Assembly (NCBI RefSeq): GCF_030269685.1
Contig: NZ_BSTT01000011.1
Coordinates: 62,001 to 126,000, forward strand
Source: Actinomycetospora sp. NBRC 106378
Lineage (GTDB): Bacteria > Actinomycetota > Actinomycetes > Mycobacteriales > Pseudonocardiaceae
Reading direction: 5' to 3'
Length of the DNA: 64,000 nucleotides
The notes below the pieces were generated by a model. The model saw only the letters and a list, made by a program, of their open reading frames with translations, was not told the origin of the DNA and searched no databases. The position numbers and the translations under genes were made by a program. Positions 34,454-42,729 of the stretch are shown piece after piece. Position 1 is the stretch's first letter. Each line of letters starts with the position of its first letter.

Positions 34454-35110
34454 TCAGACCAGCTCGAGGCCGTCCGGCAGCGGCTCGAAGAAGCGGGCGA
34501 TCCACGGCTCGATCGCCGCACGCACCGGGCCCTGGGCGCGCAGCGAGTGGTCGCCCCGCACGGTGACGACCTCCCGGTGCGCGGCGGCGGGCGGGACCCC
34601 GAAGCGGTCGCGGTCGCCCGAGACGGCGAGCACCGGGATGCCGGCCGCGTCGACGGCGTCGATCTCGGGCGAGCGGTCGGGGCGGGTGCCGTCCTTGCGG
34701 GCGGGCGCGAGGAGCGGGAACGCCAGGGCGAGGACACCCACCGGGCGCTTCGGGGCCTGCAGCGCACCCCGGCACGCGACCCGGGCGCCCGACGACCGGC
34801 CCCCGTGGACCTGGTCCTGGTCGGGGAAGCGCACGGTCAGCTCCTCCAGGACGCACGCCCACGCCTCGTCGAGCTCCGGTGCGCGCGGCGGCGCCTTCCT
34901 CCCGGCCACGCGGTAGGGCTGCAGCACGCGGGCGACCGCGATCGGTACGGGGGCGCTCGACGCCGCGGCGAGCAGGTCCGGTGCCTCGATCCCACCGCCG
35001 GCGCCGTGCCCGAGCACCAGGAGGCCGCCGCAGTAGCTCGCGTGCTCAAGGTGCACGACGGCGGGTCCGTGCGGGGTGGCGACCTCGAACTCCTCGACCT
35101 CGACGATCAC
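34454..35110 (-). CDS. Alpha/beta hydrolase (KANL3/Tex30 type)
   Basis: 218 residues. The first strand leads to the oxyanion motif LVLGHGAGGG; the nucleophile is the serine of GGRSSGARVA; a late histidine is in VRGDHSL, with the acid probably in SGDRDRFG. The family hydrolyses esters, but no substrate is known. Its GTG overlaps the SRAP gene stop (GTGA), so both are made from one mRNA. Confidence 0.82.
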   Translation of the reverse strand: MIVEVEEFEVATPHGPAVVHLEHASYCGGLLVLGHGAGGGIEAPDLLAAASSAPVPIAVARVLQPYRVAGRKAPPRAPELDEAWACVLEELTVRFPDQDQVHGGRSSGARVACRGALQAPKRPVGVLALAFPLLAPARKDGTRPDRSPEIDAVDAAGIPVLAVSGDRDRFGVPPAAAHREVVTVRGDHSLRAQGPVRAAIEPWIARFFEPLPDGLELV

Positions 35111-35865
35111 GACGGGTTGACCGCCTCGAGATCGAGGCCCTGCTGCTCGGGCTCCTCGTGCGCCTCCTCGATCAGCTCGGCGCCGTGGTGGCGCACGTTG
35201 TTGACCTTCGAGGACACCTGCCGCATCCCGATCGCGGCGAGGACCTCCTCGGACGGCGCGAGCAGGTCGTCGATCGCCTCGCGGTCCGGGTCGAGCCAGG
35301 CCTGCCACCGGTCGCGCGGCAGGACCAGCGGCATCCGGTGGTGGATCTCCGTGAGCACGCCCGCCGACGCCGTCGTCACCACCGCCGTCGAGATCAGCGG
35401 CGCCTCACCCTTGGCCGGCCGCCACGTCTCCCACAGCCCGGCCAGGGCGAGCGACCCGCCGTCGTCGTAGGACATGAAGTACGGGGTCTTCTGCTTGCCG
35501 TCGCGCAGCCACTCGTACCAGCCGTCGGCCGGGATCAGGCAGCGGCGGGAGGCGGCCGCGCGACGGAAGGCCGGCTTCTCGGTGAGCGACTCGGCACGGG
35601 CGTTGATCATCTTGTTGCCGACCGCGAGGTCCTTCGCCCAGGACGGGACGAGGCCCCAGCGCATCGCGCGGAGGGACCGCTCGACGGTGGACGGGTCCGG
35701 CTTCCCGTCGTCGTCGCGGGGATGGCGGTCGACGACGGCGGGGACCGTGAGCGTGGGCGCGACGTTGTACTCCGGGCCGACGGCCTGGCCGCCGGTCTCG
35801 TCGCGCGCGTCGAACTCCTCGGCCAGGTCGGCCGGGTCCTTGGCCAGGGCGTAGCGACCGCACAT
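35107..35865 (-). CDS. SRAP domain protein (YedK/HMCES family)
   Basis: 252 residues. After removal of Met, Cys2 of MCGRYALAKDPADLAEEF becomes the N-terminal nucleophile that traps abasic sites in single-stranded DNA. YNVAPT (catalytic Asn), WGLVPSWAKD, NARAES, RRCLIPADGWYEW and TEIHHRMPLVL (catalytic Glu and His) are all present. The protein protects abasic sites during replication. It is divergent from aroA with 28 bp between starts; M. tuberculosis has the same pair (Rv3226c/aroA). Confidence 0.93.
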   Translation of the reverse strand: MCGRYALAKDPADLAEEFDARDETGGQAVGPEYNVAPTLTVPAVVDRHPRDDDGKPDPSTVERSLRAMRWGLVPSWAKDLAVGNKMINARAESLTEKPAFRRAAASRRCLIPADGWYEWLRDGKQKTPYFMSYDDGGSLALAGLWETWRPAKGEAPLISTAVVTTASAGVLTEIHHRMPLVLPRDRWQAWLDPDREAIDDLLAPSEEVLAAIGMRQVSSKVNNVRHHGAELIEEAHEEPEQQGLDLEAVNPS

Positions 35866-35893
35866 GGGTCCCGATCCTGCCAGGATGAGGGCC

Positions 35894-37261
35894 ATGACCG
35901 CGTGGAGCGCCCCGACCGCCGACGGCCCCGTGCACGGGTCGGTGGCCGTCCCGGGCTCGAAGTCGGTCACCAACCGGGCCCTGCTGCTCGCCGCCCTCGC
36001 GACCGACGGCGTCACCCGCACCGTCGCCGGGGCCGCCCGCTCGCGCGACACCACGCTCATGGTCGGGGGGCTGGCGGCAATGGGGGTGGGCACGGACGTC
36101 GCCCCGGGTCGCGACGGGACCCTCGACGTCACGATCACCGCACCCCACCACCTGTCCGGCGGCCGGGTCGACTGCGGCCTGGCCGGCACGGTGATGCGCT
36201 TCCTCCCACCCGCCGCCGCCCTCGCGAGCGGGCCGGTGGAGTTCGACGGCGACCCGCACGCCCGCACGCGTCCGATGGGCGGCGTGCTCGAGGGGCTGCG
36301 CGGGCTCGGCGTCGCCCTGGAGCCTGCCGACGCGGACCGGCTGCCGTTCACCGTGCTCGGCCGCGGCGGCGTGCGCGGGGGCCCGGTCACCGTCGACGCC
36401 TCGGCGTCCTCCCAGTTCGTCTCGGGCCTGCTGCTCTCCGGCGCCCGGTACGACGACGGCCTCGCGGTCACCTCCTCGACGCCGGTCCCGTCGCTGCCGC
36501 ACGTGGACATGACGGTGACGATGCTGCGGCTCGCGGGCGTCACGGTGACCAGCGAGGACGCCCGCTGGGCGGTGTCGGCCGGGCCGGTCACCCCCGACCC
36601 GCGGTTCGTCGTGGAGCCCGACCTCTCGGGCGCCGCGGTCTACCTGGCCGCCGCGATGATCACCGGGGGCCGGGTGACGGTCGCCGGGTGGCCCGAGCGG
36701 CGGCCCGGGGCGAACCCGGAGCGGCACACGCAGTCGCGCCACGACCTGCCCGACCTGCAGCCGCTCGGGGCCGTGCGCCGCACGCTCGAGGCGTTCGGGG
36801 CCCAGCTCTCGGAGGGACCCGACGGGCTGACGGTCGTGGGCCCCGACCGGCTGCAGGGGGTCGACGTCGACCTCGGCGAGATCGGCGAGCTCACCCCGAC
36901 CGTCACCGCGCTCGCCGTGGTGGCGTCGCTCGGCGGGCACACGTCGCGGCTGCGCGGGGTCGCCCACATCCGGGGCCACGAGACCGACCGGCTCGCCGCC
37001 CTGGCCGCCGAGGCCGCTGCGGTCGGCGCGCGGGTCACCGAGACCGAGGACGGTCTGGAGGTGCACCCGCCGTCGGGAACGCTCCGCCCGACCCGTCCGT
37101 GGGGGGCCTACGCCGACCACCGGATGGCGACGGCGGGCGCGCTGCTCGGGCTCGTCGTACCGGGGCTGGAGATCGACGACGTGGCCGCGACGGGCAAGAC
37201 GCTGCCGGACTTCGCCGACGACTGGTCGGCCCTGGTGCGGGGGGCGGGGATCCCGGCGTGA
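35894..37261 (+). CDS. aroA: 3-phosphoshikimate 1-carboxyvinyltransferase (EPSP synthase)
   Basis: 455 residues, shikimate pathway step six, joining shikimate 3-phosphate and phosphoenolpyruvate. Seen are PGSKSVTNRALLLAAL (substrate-binding Lys and Ser), DCGLAGTVMRF, SSQFVSGLLLSG, ELTPTVTALAVVASL (catalytic Asp region), LRGVAHIRGHETDRL and YADHRMATAGALLGL. Around residues 257-280 the segment WPERRPGANPERHTQSRH is longer and more basic than in mycobacterial AroA as I remember it. The CCCGCCGTCGGG motif at 37066 encodes PPSG in a late loop. Confidence 0.93.
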   Translation: MTAWSAPTADGPVHGSVAVPGSKSVTNRALLLAALATDGVTRTVAGAARSRDTTLMVGGLAAMGVGTDVAPGRDGTLDVTITAPHHLSGGRVDCGLAGTVMRFLPPAAALASGPVEFDGDPHARTRPMGGVLEGLRGLGVALEPADADRLPFTVLGRGGVRGGPVTVDASASSQFVSGLLLSGARYDDGLAVTSSTPVPSLPHVDMTVTMLRLAGVTVTSEDARWAVSAGPVTPDPRFVVEPDLSGAAVYLAAAMITGGRVTVAGWPERRPGANPERHTQSRHDLPDLQPLGAVRRTLEAFGAQLSEGPDGLTVVGPDRLQGVDVDLGEIGELTPTVTALAVVASLGGHTSRLRGVAHIRGHETDRLAALAAEAAAVGARVTETEDGLEVHPPSGTLRPTRPWGAYADHRMATAGALLGLVVPGLEIDDVAATGKTLPDFADDWSALVRGAGIPA

Positions 37262-37322
37262 CGATGCGGCTCTCCTGCCACCGGACGACAGCAACGACGC
37301 TTTCCTGTCACCGGGAGAAGGG

Positions 37323-38336
37323 GTGAGCCCCCGCAGCGCCGCCGGGCGGTACGACGAGAGCGACGTCCGGGTCCGGCCCGGCAAGGGCACCCGACCCCGG
37401 TCGAAGCGCCGCCCCGAGCACGCCGACGCGCGGGCCGCGATGGTCGTCGGGGTCGACCGCGGGCGCTGGACGTGCGCGCCCGACGACGACCCCACCGTGC
37501 GCGTGATCGCGATGCGGGCCCGCGAGCTGGGCCGGACGCCCGTGGTCGTCGGCGACCACGTCGACCTGGTGGGCGACACCTCCGGCACGGAGGACACGCT
37601 CGCCCGCATCGTGCGGGTCGCGGAGCGGACGAGCGTGCTGCGCCGCACCGCCGACGACACGGACCCCTACGAGCGGGTGGTCGTCGCGAACGCCGACCAG
37701 CTCGTCATCGTCACCGCCCTCGCCGACCCGGTGCCCCGTACGGGGTTCGTCGACCGCTGCCTCGTCGCGGCCTACGCCGGGGGCCTCGACCCCGTGCTGT
37801 GCCTGACGAAGGCCGACCTCACCGACCCGGAGCCGTTCGCCGCGGAGTACGCCGAACTGGACCTGCCCGTCGTCGTGACCCGGTCGGACCGGGATCCCGG
37901 GGAGCTCCGCGAGCTGCTGCACGACGAGGTGTCGGCGCTGATCGGGCACTCCGGCGTCGGGAAGTCGACGCTGGTCAACGCCCTCGTGCCGGACGCCGAG
38001 CGGGCGGTGGGCGTGGTCAGCGGCGTCGGGAAGGGCCGCCACACCTCGACCTCCGCGGTCGCGCTGGGCCTGCCCGAGGGCGGGTGGGTGGTGGACACCC
38101 CGGGCGTGCGGTCCTTCGGGCTCGCGCACATCTCCCCCGACGACGTCGTCGCCGCGTTCGGCGACCTCGCCGCCGCCGTCGAGGACTGCCCGCGCGGGTG
38201 CTCGCACCTCGGCCCGCCGGCCGACCCGGAGTGCGCGCTCGACCCGCTGGTCGACGCCGGGATGCTCTCGGCCGGCCGCCTGGACGCGCTGCGCCGGGTC
38301 CTCACCGCGCTGCGCGTCCCCGCCTGGGAGGCCTAG
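37323..38336 (+). CDS. rsgA: Ribosome small subunit-dependent GTPase A
   Basis: 337 residues. The GTPase motifs appear in permuted order, as in all RsgA proteins: LTKADL (G4) before GHSGVGKSTLVN (G1), then the switch region GRHTSTS and DTPGVRSFG (G3). An OB fold precedes them and a zinc site (DCPRGCSHLGPPADPEC) follows. It helps mature the 30S subunit. The stop codon TAG overlaps the convergent DUF3237 stop as CTAG, so the two genes end on each other with no room for a terminator. Upstream, TCCTGYCACCGG occurs twice 30 bp apart (37273, 37304). Confidence 0.93.
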   Translation: MSPRSAAGRYDESDVRVRPGKGTRPRSKRRPEHADARAAMVVGVDRGRWTCAPDDDPTVRVIAMRARELGRTPVVVGDHVDLVGDTSGTEDTLARIVRVAERTSVLRRTADDTDPYERVVVANADQLVIVTALADPVPRTGFVDRCLVAAYAGGLDPVLCLTKADLTDPEPFAAEYAELDLPVVVTRSDRDPGELRELLHDEVSALIGHSGVGKSTLVNALVPDAERAVGVVSGVGKGRHTSTSAVALGLPEGGWVVDTPGVRSFGLAHISPDDVVAAFGDLAAAVEDCPRGCSHLGPPADPECALDPLVDAGMLSAGRLDALRRVLTALRVPAWEA

Positions 38337-38797
38337 CCGACCGTGTAGGCGTCGTAGACCACCCGCGACGCCCGGCGCTGCGCGACCGCGACCGTCAGCA
38401 CCCGGGTCATCCAGTGGTACCGCGGCGCCGAGGTCTCGAACGTCGCGTGCACGCGGAAGTAGTACGACGACGGGTCGGGCTCCTCGCCGCGCGCGAGGGC
38501 GGCCAGGACCTCCGGCGGACCGGCGCGCACGCCCGCCGTCCGGATGTACACGTCGGCCCCGTCGTCGGAGCGCAGCAGGTAGCGGGTGTCGATCGTGGTG
38601 GCGCCGTCGGCCTGGATGACCTGCCAGTCGGCGCCGCCGGGGACGACGATGCCGGAGAACCGCTCGCCGGTGACCCGCCCGCCGACGATCGGCACGATGC
38701 GGCGGTGGCCCGCGTCGGTGAACCCCAGGTCGACCGGGGTGTCGAGCTCGACCTCGACGTGCGCGAGGAACTCCAGCCCGGGCGTCGGCAGGGTCAC
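38333..38797 (-). CDS. DUF3237 family protein
   Basis: 154 residues of the UPF0311/DUF3237 beta-barrel family: LEFLAHVEVELDTPVDLG, GGRVTGERFSGIVVPGGADW and TRYLLRSDDGADVYIRTAG are its usual blocks. Its function is unknown; members often sit with aromatic-compound genes. The GTG overlaps the padC stop (GTGA), so it is expressed with the phenolic acid decarboxylase and may act on the same or a following compound. Confidence 0.83.
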   Translation of the reverse strand: MTLPTPGLEFLAHVEVELDTPVDLGFTDAGHRRIVPIVGGRVTGERFSGIVVPGGADWQVIQADGATTIDTRYLLRSDDGADVYIRTAGVRAGPPEVLAALARGEEPDPSSYYFRVHATFETSAPRYHWMTRVLTVAVAQRRASRVVYDAYTVG

Positions 38798-39267
38798 GAG
38801 CGGGGCTTCTCACCGCCGGCCGGAGGCTCCGAGATGACCGACTCGTCGTCGGGACCCGGGTCCTCGAGCAGCGTGATCTCGCTGTCCTCGTCGATCACCT
38901 CGATCGGATAGGTGGGCCCGGCCTCGCGGCGGCGGGCCATCTCGTCGAGGTGGTCGTTCTGGAAGCAGACCGTGGCCTGCGGGTCGTCGACGACCCAGCG
39001 CGGGAAGAAGATCGTGCCGTGGGTGACCCGGTGCTCGAGGTCGGCCACGATCGACACGCTCGTGCCGGTCGGCTCGGTCCAGTGCACGGTGTGGACGTTC
39101 TCCCGCAGCCGGGAGACGTAGGCCTGCTGGTCGCGCACCCAGCGCCCGCCGACGAGCCCCGAGTGGATGCGGTAGTCGACGGTCGTGTCGTTCTTGACGT
39201 ACAGCTCGTACTCCCAGCCGTTGGCGTAGGTGTAGATCAGCCGCTTCCCGACGATGGTGTCGCTCAC
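38794..39267 (-). CDS. padC: Phenolic acid decarboxylase
   Basis: 157 residues. The sequence follows Bacillus PadC closely: IVGKRLIYTYANGWEYELYV, DYRIHSGLVGGRWVRDQ, HWTEPTGTSVSIV, TIFFPRWV and VCFQNDHLDEM. The active-site tyrosines and glutamate of the lipocalin-like barrel are in these blocks. It decarboxylates ferulic, coumaric and caffeic acids to vinyl phenols. Bacillus controls padC with PadR; here a TetR-like operator lies in the 89-bp region shared with the divergent SDR gene. Confidence 0.92.
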   Translation of the reverse strand: MSDTIVGKRLIYTYANGWEYELYVKNDTTVDYRIHSGLVGGRWVRDQQAYVSRLRENVHTVHWTEPTGTSVSIVADLEHRVTHGTIFFPRWVVDDPQATVCFQNDHLDEMARRREAGPTYPIEVIDEDSEITLLEDPGPDDESVISEPPAGGEKPRS

Positions 39268-39322
39268 GGGAGCGGTGTACCCGCTGTTCCCGGATCGGGA
39301 GACCGTGACGTGCTACGTTCGA

Positions 39323-39338
39323 AACCAACCGGATGGTT
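39323..39338. promoter_or_regulatory. Candidate TetR operator between padC and SDR
   Basis: AACCAACCGGATGGTT is a palindrome save one base pair. The best other match in the window is at 32964-32979, before the TetR gene. It lies 18 bp upstream of the SDR ribosome-binding region and 56 bp from the padC start, so a bound repressor could block both. Confidence 0.5.
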
Positions 39339-39356
39339 ACTCACGAGGAGAGATCG

Positions 39357-40292
39357 ATGTTCGACGCACGGAGCACCGCCCTCGAGGTCGTCGAGGGCGT
39401 CGACCTCACCGGTCGCACGGCCGTCGTCACCGGCGCCGCGTCCGGGATCGGCGTGGAGACGGCGCGGGCGCTGGCGGCCGCCGGAGCGGCGGTGACGGTG
39501 GCCGCCCGCTCGGCGGAGGCCGCGGACCGGGCGGTCGCCGACATCCGCGCGAGCACGGGCAACGAGCACGTGTCCACCGCCCTGCTCGACCTCACCGACC
39601 TCGCCTCGGTCCGCGCGTTCGTCGACGCCTGGAGCGGACCGCTGCACGTCCTCGTCAACAACGCCGGGGTGATGGACACGCCGGAGACGTCCACGTCGAA
39701 CGGCTGGGAGCTGCAGTTCGCGACGAACCACCTCGGCCACATGGCGCTCACGCTCGGACTGCACGGCGCGCTGGCGGCGGCGGGCGACGCGCGCGTCGTC
39801 GTGGTGTCCTCCAGCGGGCACGGCAGCTCGCCCGTGGTGTTCGACGACCTGTTCTTCGAGCGGCGGGCCTACGAACCGGGTCTCGCCTACGGCCAGTCGA
39901 AGACCGCCAACGTGCTGTTCGCCGTCGAGCTGACGCGCCGCTGGGCCGCGGACGGGATCGTCGCGAACGCCCTCATGCCCGGCGGCATCTGGACGGGGCT
40001 GCAGAAGCACTGGGACCCGGCGGTGATCGAGGAGCTGTCGGTGACCGCGGCCGACATCATGAAGACCCCGGAGCAGGGCGCAGCCACGTCGGTGCTGCTC
40101 GCGACGTCGCCGCAGCTCGCGGGCGTGGGCGGGCGGTACTTCGAGGACTGCCACGAGGCGGAGGTCGTCGAGGAGATCCGGGGCGGCATCCACGGGGTGA
40201 AGGCGTACGCGCTGGACCCGGAGGCCGCTCGGCGGCTCTGGGACGTCTCGCTGGCGCTGCTGGAGAAGGCCGGATGGGACATCCCGGGCTGA
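39357..40292 (+). CDS. Short-chain dehydrogenase/reductase
   Basis: 311 residues with the classical SDR layout: TGAASGIG cofactor loop (about 23-30), NNAGVMD, catalytic Ser in VVSSSGHG, and YGQSK (Tyr-x3-Lys). It resembles the retinol dehydrogenase/WW-oxidoreductase branch, with LQFATNHLGHMALT. GAGGAG lies 6 nt before the ATG. Its shared control region with padC suggests a role in aromatic acid or aldehyde metabolism; the substrate is unknown. Confidence 0.9.
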   Translation: MFDARSTALEVVEGVDLTGRTAVVTGAASGIGVETARALAAAGAAVTVAARSAEAADRAVADIRASTGNEHVSTALLDLTDLASVRAFVDAWSGPLHVLVNNAGVMDTPETSTSNGWELQFATNHLGHMALTLGLHGALAAAGDARVVVVSSSGHGSSPVVFDDLFFERRAYEPGLAYGQSKTANVLFAVELTRRWAADGIVANALMPGGIWTGLQKHWDPAVIEELSVTAADIMKTPEQGAATSVLLATSPQLAGVGGRYFEDCHEAEVVEEIRGGIHGVKAYALDPEAARRLWDVSLALLEKAGWDIPG

Positions 40293-40308
40293 GCGGGTAC
40301 GCAGCCGT

Positions 40309-41544
40309 GTGCCACCACTGCCCGTCCCGGACCCGGGGCCCGACGCCGCCGTCGCCTTCGTCACCGAGCACCTCGGCGACCTGACCTGCGACACCCCGGC
40401 CGCCTCCGGCGCGTTCCGGGGTGGGCAGACCGCCGCGGACGTCGCGCTCGGGTCGCTCGACGTCGCGAACTACGCCCGCCGCCGCAACGACGTCTGGCCG
40501 CCCGAGCGCCGCGGCGCCTCCCGGATGTCGCCGTACATCCGGCACGGGCTGGTGTCGTTGCCGGCGCTGTGGCAGCACGTCGCCGACGCCCCGCAGCGCG
40601 ACCGCACGAAGTACCGCGACGAGCTCGCCTGGCAGGAGTACGCGCGGCACGTCTACGCGCGGGTCGGCCCGGCGCTCGGCGACGACCTCCGCGCCCGACC
40701 CCCGCGGCCGCCCGAGACGTGGGACGACCCGTGGCCGCGGGACATGAACTGCATGGACACCAACCTCACCGAGCTGCACGACGACGGCTGGCTCGTCAAC
40801 CAGTGCCGGATGTGGCTCTCCAGCCAGTGGACGGTCCGGGCCGGGGCGCAGTGGCGCGACGGGGAGGACGCGTTCTTCACGCACCTGCTCGACGGCTCCC
40901 GCGCGGCGAACCGCCTCGGCTGGCAGTGGACGGTCGGCACCGGGACGGGCAAGGCGTACGGCTTCTCGCGGAACCAGGTCGAGAAGCGGGCGCCGAAGCT
41001 CTGCGCGGAGTGCGCGCTGAACGCCGACTGCCCGGTGCAGGACTGGCCGCCCGAGCAGCGCACGTCCCGGATCGAGCCGCCGGAGGCCCTCCGGTCGGAC
41101 CCGGACCCGGAGTCGACCGGTGGCCCGTCGTCGGTGGCCGAGGTCCCCGACGTCGAGGCGGTCTGGCTCACCGCGGAGTCCCTCGGCGACGACGACCCGG
41201 CGCTGGCCGCCCACCCGGACGCCCCGACCGTGTTCGTGTTCGACGAGCCGCTCCTCGCGCGCCTGCGGCTCTCCGGCAAACGACTGGTCTTCCTGACCGA
41301 GACGCTGGCCGACCTGGCCACGCGACGTCCCGTCGAGCTGTACCGCGGCCGCGTCCCGGAGGAGCTGTCCGGACGTCGGGTCGCGGTCACGTTCGCGCCG
41401 GTCCCCGGCTTCCGTCGTCGGTCGGCCGCCGTCGAGCCCGCCGTCGTGCACCCCTGGCCGTGGCTGTTCCGGCCCCGCGGCGGGCGGCTGCAGAGCTACA
41501 CGGCGTGGCGCAAGGGGATGCCGCAGCGGCCGGACGGCCTCTGA
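40309..41544 (+). CDS. Photolyase/cryptochrome-like FAD protein with reversed domain order
   Basis: 411 residues. The N-terminal 250 residues are the helical FAD-binding domain: RRGASRMSPYIRHGLVS (FAD phosphate loop), RDELAWQEYARHVYARVG, ELHDDGWLVNQCRMWLSSQW and NRLGWQWTVGTG. A cysteine cluster (LCAECALNADCP, three Cys) follows. Residues about 275-405 then look like the alpha/beta antenna domain that normally comes first: VEAVWLTAESLGDDDPALAA, FDEPLLARLRLSGKRLVFL and QSYTAWRKG. So the two halves of the photolyase fold are swapped. It could repair DNA or sense light; the usual linker and N-terminus are missing. It follows the SDR gene at 16 nt and may be co-transcribed. Confidence 0.82.
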   Translation: MPPLPVPDPGPDAAVAFVTEHLGDLTCDTPAASGAFRGGQTAADVALGSLDVANYARRRNDVWPPERRGASRMSPYIRHGLVSLPALWQHVADAPQRDRTKYRDELAWQEYARHVYARVGPALGDDLRARPPRPPETWDDPWPRDMNCMDTNLTELHDDGWLVNQCRMWLSSQWTVRAGAQWRDGEDAFFTHLLDGSRAANRLGWQWTVGTGTGKAYGFSRNQVEKRAPKLCAECALNADCPVQDWPPEQRTSRIEPPEALRSDPDPESTGGPSSVAEVPDVEAVWLTAESLGDDDPALAAHPDAPTVFVFDEPLLARLRLSGKRLVFLTETLADLATRRPVELYRGRVPEELSGRRVAVTFAPVPGFRRRSAAVEPAVVHPWPWLFRPRGGRLQSYTAWRKGMPQRPDGL

Positions 41545-41584
41545 TCCGGGCATGACGCCCGGCCTCCCGGGGCATCATCGCGAC

Positions 41585-42547
41585 GTGCCCCGAGTCGCGA
41601 TCGCCTGCCAGGGCGGCGGCAGCCAGACGGCGTTCACCGCCGGCGTGCTGCGGCCGCTGCTGCGCTCCCCCGAGGTCGAGCCCGTCGCCTTCACCGGGAC
41701 CTCCGGCGGCGCGATCTGCGCGCTGCTGGCCTGGTACGGCTGGCGGACGGGCGGTCGGCGCCGCGCGGTGGAGCTGCTCGAGGGCTTCTGGCGGGACAAC
41801 GCGGCGACGAGCCCGCTCGACGCGCTGACCAACGCCGTCGGGGTCGGAGTGCTGCGCCTGCGCGACCTCGGCCTGCTGCCGCTGCCGGCGTTCGACCCCT
41901 ACCGGTTCCCGGAGATCGCCCGCACGCAGCTGCAGACCCTCCTCGAACGGTGGGTGGACTTCGGGCTGCTCGCGGCGCTGCCCCGCGACGAGGGGCCGGT
42001 GCTGCAGATCGGCGCGGTCGAGGTGCGCAGCGGCGCGTTCCGGCGGTTCGACTCGCGGCGCGGCGAGATCACGGTGGAGACGGTGCTGGCGAGTGCCGCG
42101 ATCCCGACGCTGTTCCGGGCCGTCGACACCGACGACGGTGTGTACTGGGACGGCGTGTTCTCCGAGAACCCGCCCGTCCGCGACCTCCCCGCCCTCGCCC
42201 CGGACGCGCTCTGGATCGTGCAGCTGTTCCCGCAGCGCATCGACGCGGAGCCGCGCTCACCCGGGGCGATCGCCGACCGGCGCGCCGAGCTCACCGCGAA
42301 CCTGTCGCTGGAGCAGGAGATCGACGCCATCGGGAAGATCAACGAGTTCGTCCGCGCGGGCTACCTCGACGGGGCCGGCTACCGCGAGGTCGGCATCGAG
42401 CGCATCCAGCTCGACCGTCGCCTCGACTCCGCGTCCGCCGCCGACCGCTCCCCCGCGTTCCTGCAGGGCCTGATCGACGACGGCGTCCGCGCGGGCGAGG
42501 CGTTCCTCGCCCGACAGCCCGCGGCCCGCGCGGCGACGGGGACCTGA
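41585..42547 (+). CDS. Patatin-like phospholipase
   Basis: 320 residues. The oxyanion loop QGGGSQTAF (about 9-17), the nucleophile elbow FTGTSGGAI (GxSxG) and the catalytic DG in YWDGVFSENPP form the Ser-Asp dyad of patatins. The middle section (LLERWVDFGLL, GAVEVRSGAFRRFD) is typical of actinobacterial forms. It should cleave acyl esters of lipids. The GTG start is preceded by CATCAT at 6 nt, a weak -10. Confidence 0.87.
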   Translation: MPRVAIACQGGGSQTAFTAGVLRPLLRSPEVEPVAFTGTSGGAICALLAWYGWRTGGRRRAVELLEGFWRDNAATSPLDALTNAVGVGVLRLRDLGLLPLPAFDPYRFPEIARTQLQTLLERWVDFGLLAALPRDEGPVLQIGAVEVRSGAFRRFDSRRGEITVETVLASAAIPTLFRAVDTDDGVYWDGVFSENPPVRDLPALAPDALWIVQLFPQRIDAEPRSPGAIADRRAELTANLSLEQEIDAIGKINEFVRAGYLDGAGYREVGIERIQLDRRLDSASAADRSPAFLQGLIDDGVRAGEAFLARQPAARAATGT

Positions 42548-42561
42548 GGCCGCCGCTCCGT

Positions 42562-42623
42562 CCGCGAGAGTCACACCAGCCAGGCCCCGACGTCCCGCGA
42601 CCTGCCCCACGTGCATCTCGCGG
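42562..42623. repeat. 62-nt palindromic repeat, copy 2
   Basis: It begins CCGCGAGAGTCACACCAGCC and ends CCCACGTGCATCTCGCGG; the ends are complementary. Copy 3 follows 89 bp later, and the tandem pair fills the gap between the convergent patatin and DUF6912 genes. Confidence 0.65.
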
Positions 42624-42650
42624 ACGGGAGGCCGGTGCGCCCTGCTCCGT

Positions 42651-42712
42651 CCGCGAGAGTCACACCAGGCAGACCCGAACGCCCCGCGACCTGCCCCACG
42701 TACATCTCGCGG
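42651..42712. repeat. 62-nt palindromic repeat, copy 3
   Basis: It begins CCGCGAGAGTCACACCAGGC and ends CCCACGTACATCTCGCGG. It is nearly identical to copy 2, as are the roughly 25 bp between them, so the pair arose by tandem duplication of an 89-bp unit. Confidence 0.65.
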
Positions 42713-42729
42713 CCGGGAGGCCGGCGCGC

